A DNA stretch of 64,000 bases from JALOLG01 sp963776935 (GCA_963776935.1 CAVZOP010000015.1:573041-637040), one strand, 5' to 3'. Shown: positions 27,822 to 37,872, counted from the first letter of the stretch. Notes: generated by a model not told the origin, from the letters alone. Program-made: numbers and translations.

Positions 27822-29972
27822 TCAGGACTGGACGAACGTGAAGCGGCTCGGGGTGCCCGTCGCGTCGTGCGCCAGCCACACGTCGCGCGACGTCGCCGAC
27901 GGTGCGGTGACCACGAGCTCGAGCGACTCACCGTTGACGAGCACTGCATCGATCGCGCCGAAGTTCACCGACGCCGTCGCATAGCCGAGCCCGAGCAGTG
28001 GTCCCGGCGAGGTCACTCGGCGAGTGGCCAAGACCGCGCAGTCGTCGCCGAGGCAGTGACGGAGGTCCGCGTCGACCACGAGCTCGCCGGCGAGGCCGAG
28101 CAGGCTGGGACCCGAGAGGTAGAAGGTGGCACCGACCGTTCCCGTGAACCGCACCCACGAGCCCGTGTCCCAGCGGAACCGTTGCTGACCGCCGCCGTCG
28201 GCGAGCGTCGTGCGGTAGACGGTCCCCGAGCTCGGGGCCTGATCGGAGAGCAGCAGCGCCGCCGGCGCCGGTCCTCCGCCCGCGCTGGGCGACTTGAGGT
28301 ACAACGTCAGATCCTGCATCGCCGCCGGCTGCGCGACGGTCGTCGTGGTCGTCGTCGTCGTGCGTGGTGGTCGTGGTCGTCGTGGTGGGAGGCGTCGTCG
28401 GTGGCGCGGTCGGCGGCGCGGTCGTTGGCGTTGCCGTGCCGGGCGCGGCCGCCGGTGGAGCCGTCGTCGGACTCGACGGATTCGTGCTGGTCGTAGGCGC
28501 TCCGGGAGCCCTTGGAGTGGTCGAAGTCGTGGTGGTGGTGCCCGAACCTGGCCCCGTGGGTGTGCCCGTGGGGACCGTCGACGGAGGAGGCGTCGTGCGT
28601 CCGCCGCTCGGTGTCGACGAGGTCGTCGTCACCAGACCGCCACCTCCGATCGGCTCATCGGTCGCCGGGATACGGTCGTCGCCGACCGGGTCGCCGCCGG
28701 GATCGCCGCCGGGATCGCCGTCGTCGACCCCGATCACGCCGCCGTCGGTCACTCCCTCGATGCCGTCGTCACCGCTGTCCGGTCCGTCACCGGTCACGCC
28801 GGCCGCCTGCGGCAGTCCGATCACGTCGTCGATGGAGATCGTCGTGCCGGGAGCGGCGTCGACGGTGCGCGAGCCGGAGAGCGACCCGTCGTCGCTCAGC
28901 CCGACACCGAGTGCGCCGGCGCCCAGACCGACAACGGCGGTGAGGGCGGTGGCACCCGATGCGCCGGCGGTCGCGATCGTCTGGGGAATGAACGAGAGCT
29001 GGGTCAACCACGACAACGGCCCCATCGCCATCCGCAAGCGGCCCAGTGAGACGTTCAGGAAGGCCCGCACGATGGCCGCGTCGAACTGGGTGCCGGCACA
29101 CCTCGCCAACTCGGCCCGCGCGGCGACGGGCGAGATCGGCTCCTTGTACGACCGCGCCGACGTCATCACGTCGAACGCGTCGGTGACGGCGACGATCCTC
29201 CCGGCGAGACTGATGTCGGTGCCGGCGATCCGCGGGGGTAGCCCCGACCGTCCCATCGTTCGTGATGCTCCCAGACCGCACGTGCGGAGTCGCCGAGCCA
29301 GCCGACGAGCGGGGTCACCAGCTCGCGCCCGAACTCGGGATGCTGTTTGACGGCGTCGAATTCGGCGTCGGTGAGCTTGCCCGGCTTGTTGAGGATCTCG
29401 GCCGAGACGAGCAGTTTGCCGATGTCGTGCAGCAACGCCGACCATCTCAAGTGGTCGAGCTCGGCACCGGTGATCTTGAGCTCCTCGCCGACCATGTGGC
29501 TGTAGGCGCGGACCCGTTCGGAGTGCCCGCGGGTCAGCCGGTCGTGCACGCTGAGTGCTCCGACCAGTTCGAGCAGCTTCTCGGCGGCCTCGGCGGGGGT
29601 CTCACCGACTCGCCCGGCACGGGCGTCGGCGACGATCCGGCGCAGTTGCAGCGTCGTGCCGATGCGCATCGCGATCTTGAAACGCGACGGGGCCTGGTCG
29701 GGGAACGCCAGCGTCAAGCTGAACAGAACCGCCAGCGGGAGCAGCCGGCGGGTGAGTCGGTCGAAGGCGACCATCACCGACGTCGACGCGATCGCGATCA
29801 GCAGCCAACGCAGGATCGCCATCGGCCACGTCGACGCCGCCGGCGCCGCACTCGACAGCAGCCAGGCGAACCCGACCGAAGCGGCGAACGGGACGATCAG
29901 CACGAACACCCTGATCGCGCGCGCGATCCATGGCCTGCCGATCCACTGTCCTTCACCGTTCATTGCTGACAA
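27822..29972 (-). CDS. Membrane-spanning HD-GYP protein (paralogue B), two frameshifts
   Basis: Same layout as its neighbours: TTG start at 29972 (ATG 29963 possible), two N-terminal membrane helices, an HD-GYP domain with intact LHDIGKLLVS and HHERWDGRGYP, and a long linker of repeated Gly-Asp-Pro and Thr/Pro. It ends in a beta-rich outer domain from MQDLTLYLKSPS to PSRFTFVQS. Frames switch near 29235 in a C-run and near 28350 in the Thr-coding repeat. With intact HD-GYP residues it is a likely c-di-GMP phosphodiesterase. It ends 85 bases before paralogue A. Confidence 0.75.
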
Positions 29973-30059
29973 CTCGCGCGCTCCCGCCGCATGCGGCCGA
30001 TCCTCGGCGCACTCATCGGCCTCGAGCCAGCACCCCTTGAGCCAGCTCGCGCTGCTTGC

Positions 30060-32084
30060 TCAGGACCTGACGAACACCACACGGCTGGCGGCGGCGGTGG
30101 TGTCGTACGCCAACCAGACGTGCCGACCGGATTCGGTCGGCGTCGCGATCACCAGCTCGAGGGCGTCGCCGGCGGCCAGCACCGTGTCGATCGTGCCGAG
30201 ATCGAACGTCATCGACGCGAAGCCCTGATCCGGGCTGTCCAACGTCTGACGGCCGGACGCGATGTCGGTGCAGTCGGACCCTTGGCAGCTCCGCAGCGCA
30301 ACTTCGAGCGTGAACGGACCGTTGTTGTTCTTCCCGGTCGCGAACAAGTCGACCACCACCGGCGCCCCGGAGCGCCACCGGCTCCGGGACGTCCCAGCGG
30401 AAACGTTGCTCACTCCCCGACCCCGAATCGTGCTTGAGCAACAACCCGGCTTCACTGTCGCGATCGGTGTCGTAGTTCGGAACCAGCGCCGCACCTTGCG
30501 GCGACTCGACACTGAGCGGCAGCACGAGCTGCGACGACACATCGCCCGAACCCGGCGACGACAGGTAGAACACGAAGCCGGGGGAGGCCGGGGTCGGCGC
30601 CGGGGTCGGCGCAACCGGAGCCGGACCCGGCGCGGCGGTGACCGGCACTTCTTCCGGCGGCGGTGCTGGAGCAGTCGTCGCGGCCGGATCGGTTGCACTC
30701 GGTGGTGCTTCCGGCGTCGCGGTCGTTCCTGTGGGGGTCGTGGCGACTGCGACCAGCGGCGGGGTCGTCGCCGTTGTCGGAGGGGTCGTCACCGTGTCGG
30801 ACGCCAGCGAAGTCGTCGTCGTCGTCGAGCGGCGGATCGCAATCGTGCTCGTCGATGCGCCGACCGGCTCATCGCCTGGTGTCACGACCTCGTTCGCCGA
30901 CGGTGCGCCGATGCCACCCAGGCGCCGGCTGTCGACCAGGTCGTCGGGAAGGTACACGGGGGACGAAGTCAGCTCGGTTCCGCTCGACGAGAACACCTCG
31001 TCGTCGCCGAGCACGACGCCGAGGGCACCGGCACCGTGCCCGACGACGGCGGTCACAGCGGTGGCGCCGGTGGCGCCGGCGGTCACGAGCGACTGCGGCA
31101 CGAACGAAAGTTGCGTCAACCACGACAACGGACCCATCGCCATCCGCAAGCGGCCCAGTGAGACGTTCAGGAAGGCCCGCACGATGGTCGCGTCGAACTG
31201 GCTCCCGGCACACCTCGCCAACTCGGCCCGCGCTGCGACGGGCGAGATCGGCTCCTTGTACGACCGCGCTGACGTCATCACGTCGAACGCATCGGTGACG
31301 GCGACGATCCGCCCGGCGAGACTGATCTCGCTGCCGCTGAGCCCACCCGGATAGCCAAGACCGTCCCACCGTTCGTGGTGCTCCCAGACCGCACGTGCGG
31401 ACTCGCCGAGCCAGCCGACGAGCGGGGCAACGAGCTGCCGCCCGAACTCCGGATGCTGCTTGATGGCGTCGAACTCGGCGTCGGTCAGCTTGCCCGGCTT
31501 GTTGAGGATCTCGGCAGAAACGAGCAGCTTGCCGATGTCGTGCAGGAGTGCTGACCACCGGAGATGGTCGAGATCGGCGCCGGTGATCTTGAGCTCTTCA
31601 CCGACCATGTGGGTGTACGCGCGAACCCGCTCAGAGTGGCCGCGGGTCAGCCGGTCGTGCACGCTGAGTGCTCCCACCAGCTCGAGCAGCTTCTCGGCGG
31701 CCTCGGCCGGCGTGTCACCGATCCGGCCGGCCCGGGCATCAGCGATGATCTCGCGCAGCTGCACCGTCGTGCCGATGCGCATCGCGATCCTGAAACGCGA
31801 GGGCGCTTGGTCGGGGAACGCAAGCGTCAGGCCGAGGAGCACCGCCAGCGGGAGCAGCCGGCGGGTGAGTCGGTCGAAGGCGACCATCACCGACGTCGAC
31901 GCGACGGCGATGACCAGCCAGCGCAGGATCGCCATCGGCCACGTCGACACCGACGGCAGCAGCCCCGAGAGCTGCCATGCGAACACGACCGAGGCGGCGA
32001 ACGGGACGACGAGCACGAACACCCTGATCGCGCGGCGATCCATGGCCGGCCGATCCACTGTCCGTCACCTTGGATTTCTGACAA
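30060..32084 (-). CDS. Membrane-spanning HD-GYP protein (paralogue C), two frameshifts
   Basis: The first gene of the tandem set. By alignment with B, translation starts at TTG 32084 (LSEIQGDGQWIGRPWIA). A base is missing near 32035, after which the main frame runs through two membrane helices and the HD-GYP domain (LHDIGKLLVS, HHERWDGLGYP). It then goes through a hydrophobic helix and an Ala/Pro/Thr stalk into the outer domain (FYLSSPGSGDVSSQLVLP). Another frameshift near 30380 leads to the final strands, ending SRVVFVRS at 30060. B and C also share sequence just upstream of their starts (TGACAA..GCGCGCTCC), so both probably carry a copied promoter or leader. Confidence 0.75.
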
Positions 32085-32263
32085 GTTGCGCGCTCCAGCC
32101 CGCTCGGGCAGAGACCTCCGCCCCCTCATCGGCGCCGATAACGCGGGGCTTGATCCTGCGGACGTCCTGCATGCGTCAGGTTTCGACAAGCGCGAAGCGG
32201 CTGGCCGCCTCGGTCGTTTCGTAACCGGGCGACGGCCGCCTCGCGTACGCCGTCGCGACGACG

Positions 32264-33898
32264 TCAGACGACGAGGCCGTGGTCGAGCCGGATCGTGCGT
32301 GTGATCCGGACCCGTTCGAGCAGCTCACGGTCGTGGGTCACGAGCAAAAGCGTGCCCTCGAACGTGTCGAGCGCCTGCTCGAGTTGTTCGATCGCCGGGA
32401 GGTCGAGATGGTTCGTCGGCTCGTCGAGCACGAGCAGGTTGGCGCCATTGGCCATCAGCAGCGCCAGCACGGCCCGCGTGCGCTCGCCTGGCGACAGCGA
32501 ACCGACCCGCCGTTGCACGTGATCGCCGACCAGGCCGAACTTGGCGAGCAGGGTCCGCACGTCCGAGACGGTCAGGCCGGTTGCATCCTGCATCGCGCGT
32601 TGCAGCACGGCGTCGTCGGCGAGCTGGTGGCGGGCCTGCTCGACCTCGCCGATCCGGACGCCGGCGCCACGCGTCGCCGTGCCCGACGACGGTTCGCGCC
32701 GCCCGAGGATGAGATCGATCAACGTCGTCTTGCCACTGCCGTTGTGGCCGACGATCGCCACCCGCTCGCCGTACTCGAGCAGCAGATCGAGCGGTCCCAA
32801 CGTGAACCCGTCGCGTTCGACGACCGCTTCGGTCAGGCGCGCCACGATCTGGCCGCTGCGGCCCACATCGGCCACCTCGAGTCGCAGCTGCCACGGTTCG
32901 CGTGGCTTGTCCGCCATCTCGAGCCGCTCGATGGCCTTCTCGGTTCGGGCCGCCTTGCCGGCGAGTTGCTCGGTCTGGTCCTTGCGGAAGGCTCGGATGT
33001 TCTTATCGGGCTCGCTGTCCATCGAGCGCCGGACCCGAGCCAGGCCCTGGGTCGCCCACTCGCGCTCGCGTTGGGCACGGCCGGCGAGCGTCCGGCGCTT
33101 GGTGTCGTACTCCTCGAACCGCTGCCACGCGTGTTGACGGTCGAGCGCCCGCTCGTCGACGTACGTCTGCCATCCCCCGGCGTACTCGGCGATGCGGTGG
33201 GTGAACTCGTCGAGCTCGGCCACGTGGGTGACGACCCGGTCGAGGAACCGACGGTCGTGGCTCACGAGCATCATGCCCGCCCGCTGTTGCAGCACCCACT
33301 CCTCGAGCAGCGCCAGGCCGTCCAAGTCGAGGTCGTTGGTGGGCTCATCCAGCAGGTACACGTCGTAGCGACTCAACAGCAGCGCCGCCAGCGACGCCCG
33401 CGCCGCCTCGCCGCCCGACAACGACGACGTCGTCTGACCCAGCAGCCGATCGGCGAGGCCGAGCGAGTGCCAGACCTCCCCCACCCGCGCCTCGAAGTCG
33501 GTGGCCCCGATCGCCAGCCACCGTTCGAACGCGACCGAGTACCGTTCGTCGGCACCCGGCTCGGATCGGGCGAGTGCGAGGGTTGCCTCGTCGAGGCGCT
33601 CCTGTGCGCCGGCCACGCCGGCGCGGCGGCGCAACACGTCGTGCACGGTCTCGTCGCTGTGTCGCTCTGGTTCTTGCACGAGATGTCCGACGTTCGCCGT
33701 CGGGGGCGCGGCCGTCACCGAGCCGGCGTCGGGGACGACGTCACCGGCGAGCACGCCGAGCAGCGTCGACTTCCCCACGCCGTTCGGTCCGATGAGGCCG
33801 GTGCGGCGGCCAGGGACGACCGACACCTCGACCTTGTCGAGGATGATGCGGGCGCCCCTTACAACGGTGACGCCACGGGCGAACAGGGATGCGGGCAT
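32264..33898 (-). CDS. ABC-F family ATPase
   Basis: The 544-residue protein has two ABC ATPase domains and no membrane segments. Walker A motifs are GPNGVGKST (~37) and GHNGSGKTT (~345). Signature motifs are SLSGGEAAR and SLSPGERTR, and Walker B runs are VYLLDEPTNDLDL and LLVLDEPTNHLDL. A charged linker with RRTLAGRAQREREWATQG lies between the domains. ABC-F proteins act on ribosomes; some give resistance to antibiotics that bind the large subunit, others regulate translation. The gene lies 180 bases upstream of the HD-GYP cluster on the same strand. Confidence 0.92.
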   Translation of the reverse strand: MPASLFARGVTVVRGARIILDKVEVSVVPGRRTGLIGPNGVGKSTLLGVLAGDVVPDAGSVTAAPPTANVGHLVQEPERHSDETVHDVLRRRAGVAGAQERLDEATLALARSEPGADERYSVAFERWLAIGATDFEARVGEVWHSLGLADRLLGQTTSSLSGGEAARASLAALLLSRYDVYLLDEPTNDLDLDGLALLEEWVLQQRAGMMLVSHDRRFLDRVVTHVAELDEFTHRIAEYAGGWQTYVDERALDRQHAWQRFEEYDTKRRTLAGRAQREREWATQGLARVRRSMDSEPDKNIRAFRKDQTEQLAGKAARTEKAIERLEMADKPREPWQLRLEVADVGRSGQIVARLTEAVVERDGFTLGPLDLLLEYGERVAIVGHNGSGKTTLIDLILGRREPSSGTATRGAGVRIGEVEQARHQLADDAVLQRAMQDATGLTVSDVRTLLAKFGLVGDHVQRRVGSLSPGERTRAVLALLMANGANLLVLDEPTNHLDLPAIEQLEQALDTFEGTLLLVTHDRELLERVRITRTIRLDHGLVV

Positions 33899-34039
33899 GC
33901 GGGTAACTCCAACGGCTCGAGACGGACGGGACCGGACTCAACGCATGCCTGTCACGGCCGCGACCCTACCGCCCCCGACCGCCACACCTTCGCCCGGTTC
34001 TCCTCAGTCCCCCAGTTCCCGCCCGGGTAGGCTGTGGGC

Positions 34040-34699
34040 ATGCCCGCACCCGGAGAGCACCATCCTGCGTTCGAGGAGTACTGCGAGTGCATCTTCGAGC
34101 TCGCCGAGGACGACGTCGACATCATCCAGGCCCGAATCGCCGACCGGCTCCTGGTCAGCCGCCCGGCCGTGAGCGAGATGATCAAGCGCCTCGAATCCGA
34201 GGGACTGCTCACCAATGACGGCGCGATCGTGCTCACCCCGGCCGGCATCGAGCTCGCCGAGCGGGTCGTACGTCGCCACCGGCTCGCCGAACGCTTCTTG
34301 ACCGACGTCTTGAAGTTGTCGTGGGCCGAAGCGCACCACGAAGCCGGCAAGTGGGAGCACGTCATGAGCGACCACGTCGAACAGGCGATGGACCGCTTGC
34401 TCGGGAGCCCCACCACCTGCCCGCACGGCAACCCGATCCCCGGCTCGGCGTACGTCGAGACCGACGCCCAGCCGTTGTCCGGCATCGCCATCGGCTCGGA
34501 GTTCACTGTGGCTCGGATCCCCGAGGAGCTCGAGTTCACGCCCGGCCTGCTCGAGTTCCTCGAGGAGAGCTCGATCCAGCCGGGGCATGTCGGCGTCATC
34601 ACGGCGACGTCCCCCGACGGCACGATGACGCTCGAGATCGCCGGTCGCCACATCGGTGTCGGCGCGTTCGCGAGCGATCGCATCCTCGTCACCACGTGA
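34040..34699 (+). CDS. DtxR/MntR-family metal-dependent transcriptional regulator
   Basis: A 219-residue regulator with an N-terminal winged helix (YCECIFELAEDD, RIADRLLVSRPAVSEMIKRL). The metal-binding/dimerisation helices follow (HRLAERFLTDVL, HHEAGKWEHVMSDHVE) with the His/Glu/Cys ligands typical of the family, including CPHGNPIPG. The end is an FeoA/SH3-like domain. It would repress iron or manganese genes when metal is bound. GTG 34034 is an alternative start. The following lipoprotein overlaps it by 4 bases. Confidence 0.9.
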   Translation: MPAPGEHHPAFEEYCECIFELAEDDVDIIQARIADRLLVSRPAVSEMIKRLESEGLLTNDGAIVLTPAGIELAERVVRRHRLAERFLTDVLKLSWAEAHHEAGKWEHVMSDHVEQAMDRLLGSPTTCPHGNPIPGSAYVETDAQPLSGIAIGSEFTVARIPEELEFTPGLLEFLEESSIQPGHVGVITATSPDGTMTLEIAGRHIGVGAFASDRILVTT

Positions 34700-35103
34700 G
34701 CCGCGGCGCGCTGGTGGCCGCTGCGATCCTGATGCTGACGGCGTGTGGAACAACCACCGTCGACCAGTCGATCGCGGCGTCGGCCGACACCGGGGTCACC
34801 ACCACGTTGCCCCCGATCCGATCGGACGCGTCGCTCGTCGAGCTCGTCGGTGAGCTCGCCGACTCGATGCGACATCTCGACGAGCAGGTGATCGACGGTG
34901 GGGACACCGACGATGCGACGCTGGCCAGGATCGAGCAGATCTGGGTGATCGCCCTGCCACTGGCACGCGAGCACGGCATCGACATGGAGTTCGGCCTGCT
35001 GCAATCGATCCATCTGGCCCGCTCATCGGTGGAACGCCGCCGCCCAGCCGACGCCAGCAAGGGTTACAAGATCGTCGCTGACCTCCTCGCGTCGCTCGAG
35101 TGA
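34696..35103 (+). CDS. Small lipoprotein of unknown function
   Basis: A 135-residue protein from GTG 34696. Its N-terminus is a lipoprotein signal: SRGALVAAAILMLTACG, with the lipobox LTAC and Cys17. The rest is an acidic helical region (LVELVGELADSMRHLDEQV) with no family I recognise. It overlaps the DtxR-type gene, so it may be metal-regulated or help metal handling at the membrane. Confidence 0.7.
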   Translation: MSRGALVAAAILMLTACGTTTVDQSIAASADTGVTTTLPPIRSDASLVELVGELADSMRHLDEQVIDGGDTDDATLARIEQIWVIALPLAREHGIDMEFGLLQSIHLARSSVERRRPADASKGYKIVADLLASLE

Positions 35104-35335
35104 GCTGGCTGACCGACGCACCCTGCGCTTGCCGGAAGCGCGTCTCGTCGTTGCTCTACGCCATTCGAGAAGATCAGCCCGCCTCGCTTGCTGTCACCGG
35201 ACACGAAGTCAGTATCCCGCCCGACACCAAACGGACGCGAGCGCAAAGCGCCCATCGGCATTCGCGTGTCCGTGACCGGCACGTATCGGGCGAAATGTCA
35301 ACCACACCGAACCCTCCGTCGACGACGGGCTTCAA

Positions 35336-35813
35336 CTAGCGAAGGACAGCGGCCAGCACGATCAGGCCTAGAGCAATCGCTGAGCCAGCCCAGCCAACCT
35401 GCCGCTGCTGAGAAGCGGTGCCCGATGGTGGCTTCGCCCGCCGCCCAGAGACATCCGAGCGCCACAAGCACCCAGACCACGTAAAACGTCGCCGTGTCGA
35501 GCGCCCCCTGCACTTCGGTCCATACATGTGGTGCCGCCGGTAATGGCGGTGCGCGAACCCCCTTGGTCCAGATGTCCACGATGACGACGGCAACCCACAC
35601 AGCGGCGGCGAGCGGCAGCGCCGCGACGACGATCCGCCCGACTCGAGAGCGGGCCGCGACTCTCGCTGCTGAGTCAACGAGTCGCGTGTGGACGGCCGAG
35701 CCGAGCCCTTGCCCTACGACGTCGGTTGCGCTGACTTGCGCCGTCTCGTCATCGGGCCTGCCCCACTCACCGGACTTCACGGCCAGTATTAGCCTCAGGG
35801 CGAGCGCTGCCAT
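35336..35813 (-). CDS. Small membrane protein, probably three helices, one frameshift
   Basis: From ATG 35813 the protein has a polar N-terminus of ~55 residues and two hydrophobic helices (VVAALPLAAAVWVAVVIVDIW; TFYVVWVLVALGCLWAAGE). In this frame it then reads polar Arg-rich residues to 35298. One frame over, the same bases give a third helix (VGWAGSAIALGLIVLAAVLR) and a stop at 35336, which fits better. The switch is near 35405. No family was recognised. It stands between the lipoprotein and the SLATT gene, on the same strand as the latter. Confidence 0.5.
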
Positions 35814-35949
35814 GGTGGACCTGGCTTCAGGACACCAGCAGAGACGATCACCAGCGTCAAACCATCTCCGCCGACCCAGCGAAGATACAAACCGCCGAGC
35901 CGCTATGAAACCCGGGGCGCTTCACCACGGGACCGGCAACGAGCTTCCT

Positions 35950-36537
35950 CTACTTGAGCCCAAAGTCAGCCTGCATCTTATCCTTTGTCGACTGCTGCGC
36001 TCGCTGCCACTTTCGTCCGTTAGCCCGGATCGGCGCAGTGTCGATCGCCTCTAAACGCTCCCGAACCTTCTTCCCAAAGTCGGCCTCGAAGTCTGTTCCT
36101 TGTTGCCATTTGTGCAACGCGTCCTCTATTTCGCAATGGAGACGGTGAAGTAGGTTGCGCTGCGACGTGACCTCGTCCCTGTGGCGCACGACATACGTCT
36201 GGAGCCCTGTGAGGATGGCCGATGAAGCCACAAACACGGCGACAATTATCTTCGCAGTACTGGAGCGGTCAGACTCGAGTGAAGCGAAGATCGTCGTTGC
36301 CGATACTGCCGCAAGGGCCGCAGAGACGGCGCCAATGAGCCAGATTGAACTAGACCCTAAACGCTCACCAGCCGCATTGCAGTAGGTCCAGGATGTCCTG
36401 AGCGTGTCAAGTACCGCCGGGTCCAGCCTTCTGGACGCCAGCGTTTGTGGTTCGGTTGGCTCGGTTGGGGGCGGCGAGTCGGTTCGGCCGCTCGGCGGCC
36501 CAGGTGCCCCGCTTGTGATGATCACCTTGGTTGTCAC
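35950..36537 (-). CDS. SLATT-domain two-helix membrane protein
   Basis: A 195-residue protein starting at GTG 36537 with a near-perfect ribosome site (GGAGGAGGT, 36543-36551). After a Pro-rich N-terminus it has a short helix (LRTSWTYCNAAGERLG), two membrane helices (~61-86 and ~92-116), and a cytoplasmic helical tail with HRDEVTSQRNLLHRLHCEIEDAL. This order is that of SLATT proteins, which occur with nucleotide-signal defence genes and are thought to form membrane pores. No sensor or CD-NTase gene is adjacent. Base composition is visibly less GC-rich than in the core genes, suggesting transfer. Confidence 0.65.
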   Translation of the reverse strand: MTTKVIITSGAPGPPSGRTDSPPPTEPTEPQTLASRRLDPAVLDTLRTSWTYCNAAGERLGSSSIWLIGAVSAALAAVSATTIFASLESDRSSTAKIIVAVFVASSAILTGLQTYVVRHRDEVTSQRNLLHRLHCEIEDALHKWQQGTDFEADFGKKVRERLEAIDTAPIRANGRKWQRAQQSTKDKMQADFGLK

Positions 36538-36930
36538 AATTCACCTCCTCCTTGCGATGAGCGCGCACGGGATCTCGGACGGCCAGAGGATTTGGTCCTT
36601 CCGGCATGTTCCGTGGGGTAAGAGGGTGGCGGATCGGCAAGCGACCATGGTGCGGAACAGCTACGGCCGAACCGTCTCAGTTGGTCAAAGGGTCCCTCGC
36701 GCACAGCTTGGCGACCGACTGCGATCCCGAACCCGACGTAGGTAGGTTCCGGCGAACGTTCGTTTTGTGGCTGGCGATGGGCTGGGAGGGGTCTGGAGCG
36801 AAGTGAACGCCCCCCAAATAACGCGCACGCCTCACAGTACGTGCGACGGCCACATGTCCACCCGAGCACCCGGGCGCGGCATGGACCGCGGTGGGTTGGC
36901 CGCGTTCCCGTACACGGCCGAGCGAACCCA
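36538..36930. other. Intergenic stretch without a supported gene
   Basis: The bases between the SLATT gene and the integrase remnant hold only short unrelated open frames on both strands. No RNA gene, repeat or domain match was seen. Confidence 0.5.
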
Positions 36931-37180
36931 CCGATGCACGCCGCCCTCGCGGTGCTCCTCGGGCGCAACTCGCTCAGAGTCAGCGAGGCCTGTGGGGCGC
37001 ACGTCAACAACCTCGGCTTCGAACGCGGACATCGAACCCTGCAGCTCGCCGGCAAAGGCAACAAGCCAGCCTGGTCGCGCTCGTCTGCAGAACCGCAAGG
37101 ACCACCATCCACGACCGGCGACGACAAAACTGCGACCGTCACGCCGCCTACGCCGTAGTCGCTTTCATCAGCAACGGCTG
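36931..37180 (+). pseudogene. Tyrosine recombinase (integrase) remnant
   Basis: A fragment of about 80 codons reads MHAALAVLLGRNSLRVSEAC, then GAHVNNLGFERGHRTLQLAGKGNKPA. This is the block around the first catalytic Arg (LRVSEA) of phage/plasmid integrases and the beta-strand that follows. After the Lys-rich turn the frame shifts (LVALVCRTARTTIHD continues the homology) and all downstream catalytic residues are lost. It is a relic of a mobile element upstream of the toxin-antitoxin pair. Confidence 0.7.
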
Positions 37181-37220
37181 AGCGCGGGCGCCAGCCGAGC
37201 CGCCCACTCAATCTACGCCG

Positions 37221-37248
37221 TTGCAAGCCGGATCGTTACATGTAACAT
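37221..37248 (+). promoter_or_regulatory. Promoter with palindromic operator before the mazEF-like pair
   Basis: TTGCAA (37221-37226) and TAACAT (37243-37248) lie 16 bases apart as -35 and -10 boxes. The perfect 12-bp palindrome GTTACATGTAAC (37235-37246) covers the -10 box and fits an operator for autoregulation. Transcription would begin near 37255, the antitoxin ATG itself, which implies a leaderless mRNA. Confidence 0.6.
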
Positions 37249-37254
37249 GACGAC

Positions 37255-37476
37255 ATGGTTCGTCGCCGATCCGCAGTCCCCGTCGTCGAACGCGTCAGCG
37301 CCCATCGCAAGCGACTGCGGGCCCAAGGCCTTCGGCCGATCCAGATCTGGGTGCCCGACGTCCGCTCACCGCAGTTCGTAGCGCAGGCTCACCTTCAATC
37401 CAGCGCCGTCGCGTCGAGCGCGGCGACCGCTGACGACCAGGCGTTCATCGACGCCATCAGCCTGGACGAAGGGTGA
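37255..37476 (+). CDS. MazE-like antitoxin (DUF3018 type)
   Basis: A 73-residue basic protein. The core RVSAHRKRLRAQGLRPIQIW and VPDVRSPQF match the antitoxin group that accompanies PemK/MazF toxins; the N-terminal part binds DNA. The tail with ADDQAFIDAISLDEG is the usual toxin-binding end. It is 8 bases from a 12-bp palindrome and overlaps the toxin gene by 4 bases (GTGA). Confidence 0.85.
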   Translation: MVRRRSAVPVVERVSAHRKRLRAQGLRPIQIWVPDVRSPQFVAQAHLQSSAVASSAATADDQAFIDAISLDEG

Positions 37477-37805
37477 AGCGAGGCGAAATCTGGATCGCGG
37501 CTGCCGGCAGCGGATACGTCGGCAAACCGCGGCCGGTGGTGATCCTGCAGGACGATCGTTTCGACGCCACGACGTCAGTGACGGTGTGTGCGATGACGAC
37601 CGACCCGACGGACGCCCCACTGATTCGTCTCGTGATCGAACCCGACGACACCAACCAACTTCGTGAACGCAGCCGGCTGATGGTCGACAAGATCACGACC
37701 GTGCCCCGCTCGAAACTCGGCGAACGCATGGGGCGCCTCGGCGACGAGGACATGGTCCGTCTGGGACGCGCAACGTTGGTGTTCCTCGGCCTCGCCGGCT
37801 CCTGA
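37473..37805 (+). CDS. MazF/PemK-like mRNA interferase toxin
   Basis: A 110-residue PemK-fold ribonuclease starting at GTG 37473. Recognisable blocks are MKRGEIWIA, GKPRPVVILQDDRF (the conserved RP..V..), TDPTDAPLIRL and RSRLMVDKITTVPRSKLGE. The length is normal. It cleaves mRNA at short sequences unless bound by the antitoxin encoded just upstream. The pair marks the accessory region and may stabilise it. Confidence 0.9.
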   Translation: MKRGEIWIAAAGSGYVGKPRPVVILQDDRFDATTSVTVCAMTTDPTDAPLIRLVIEPDDTNQLRERSRLMVDKITTVPRSKLGERMGRLGDEDMVRLGRATLVFLGLAGS

Positions 37806-37872
37806 GCACCGACAAACAATGCTCCGATAACCGCGGCCGATATCGCGCGCCCGTCGTGTCGCCGGTTCCAAG

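Noticed and set aside
28320..28650. Repetitive GTCGTC/GTGGTG tracts that look like a satellite or CRISPR
   Set aside because: They encode the Thr/Pro stalk of HD-GYP paralogue B; there are no uniform repeats with unique spacers.
32279..34030. A 583-codon open frame on the + strand
   Set aside because: It is antisense to the ABC-F gene, which has two complete sets of ATPase motifs.
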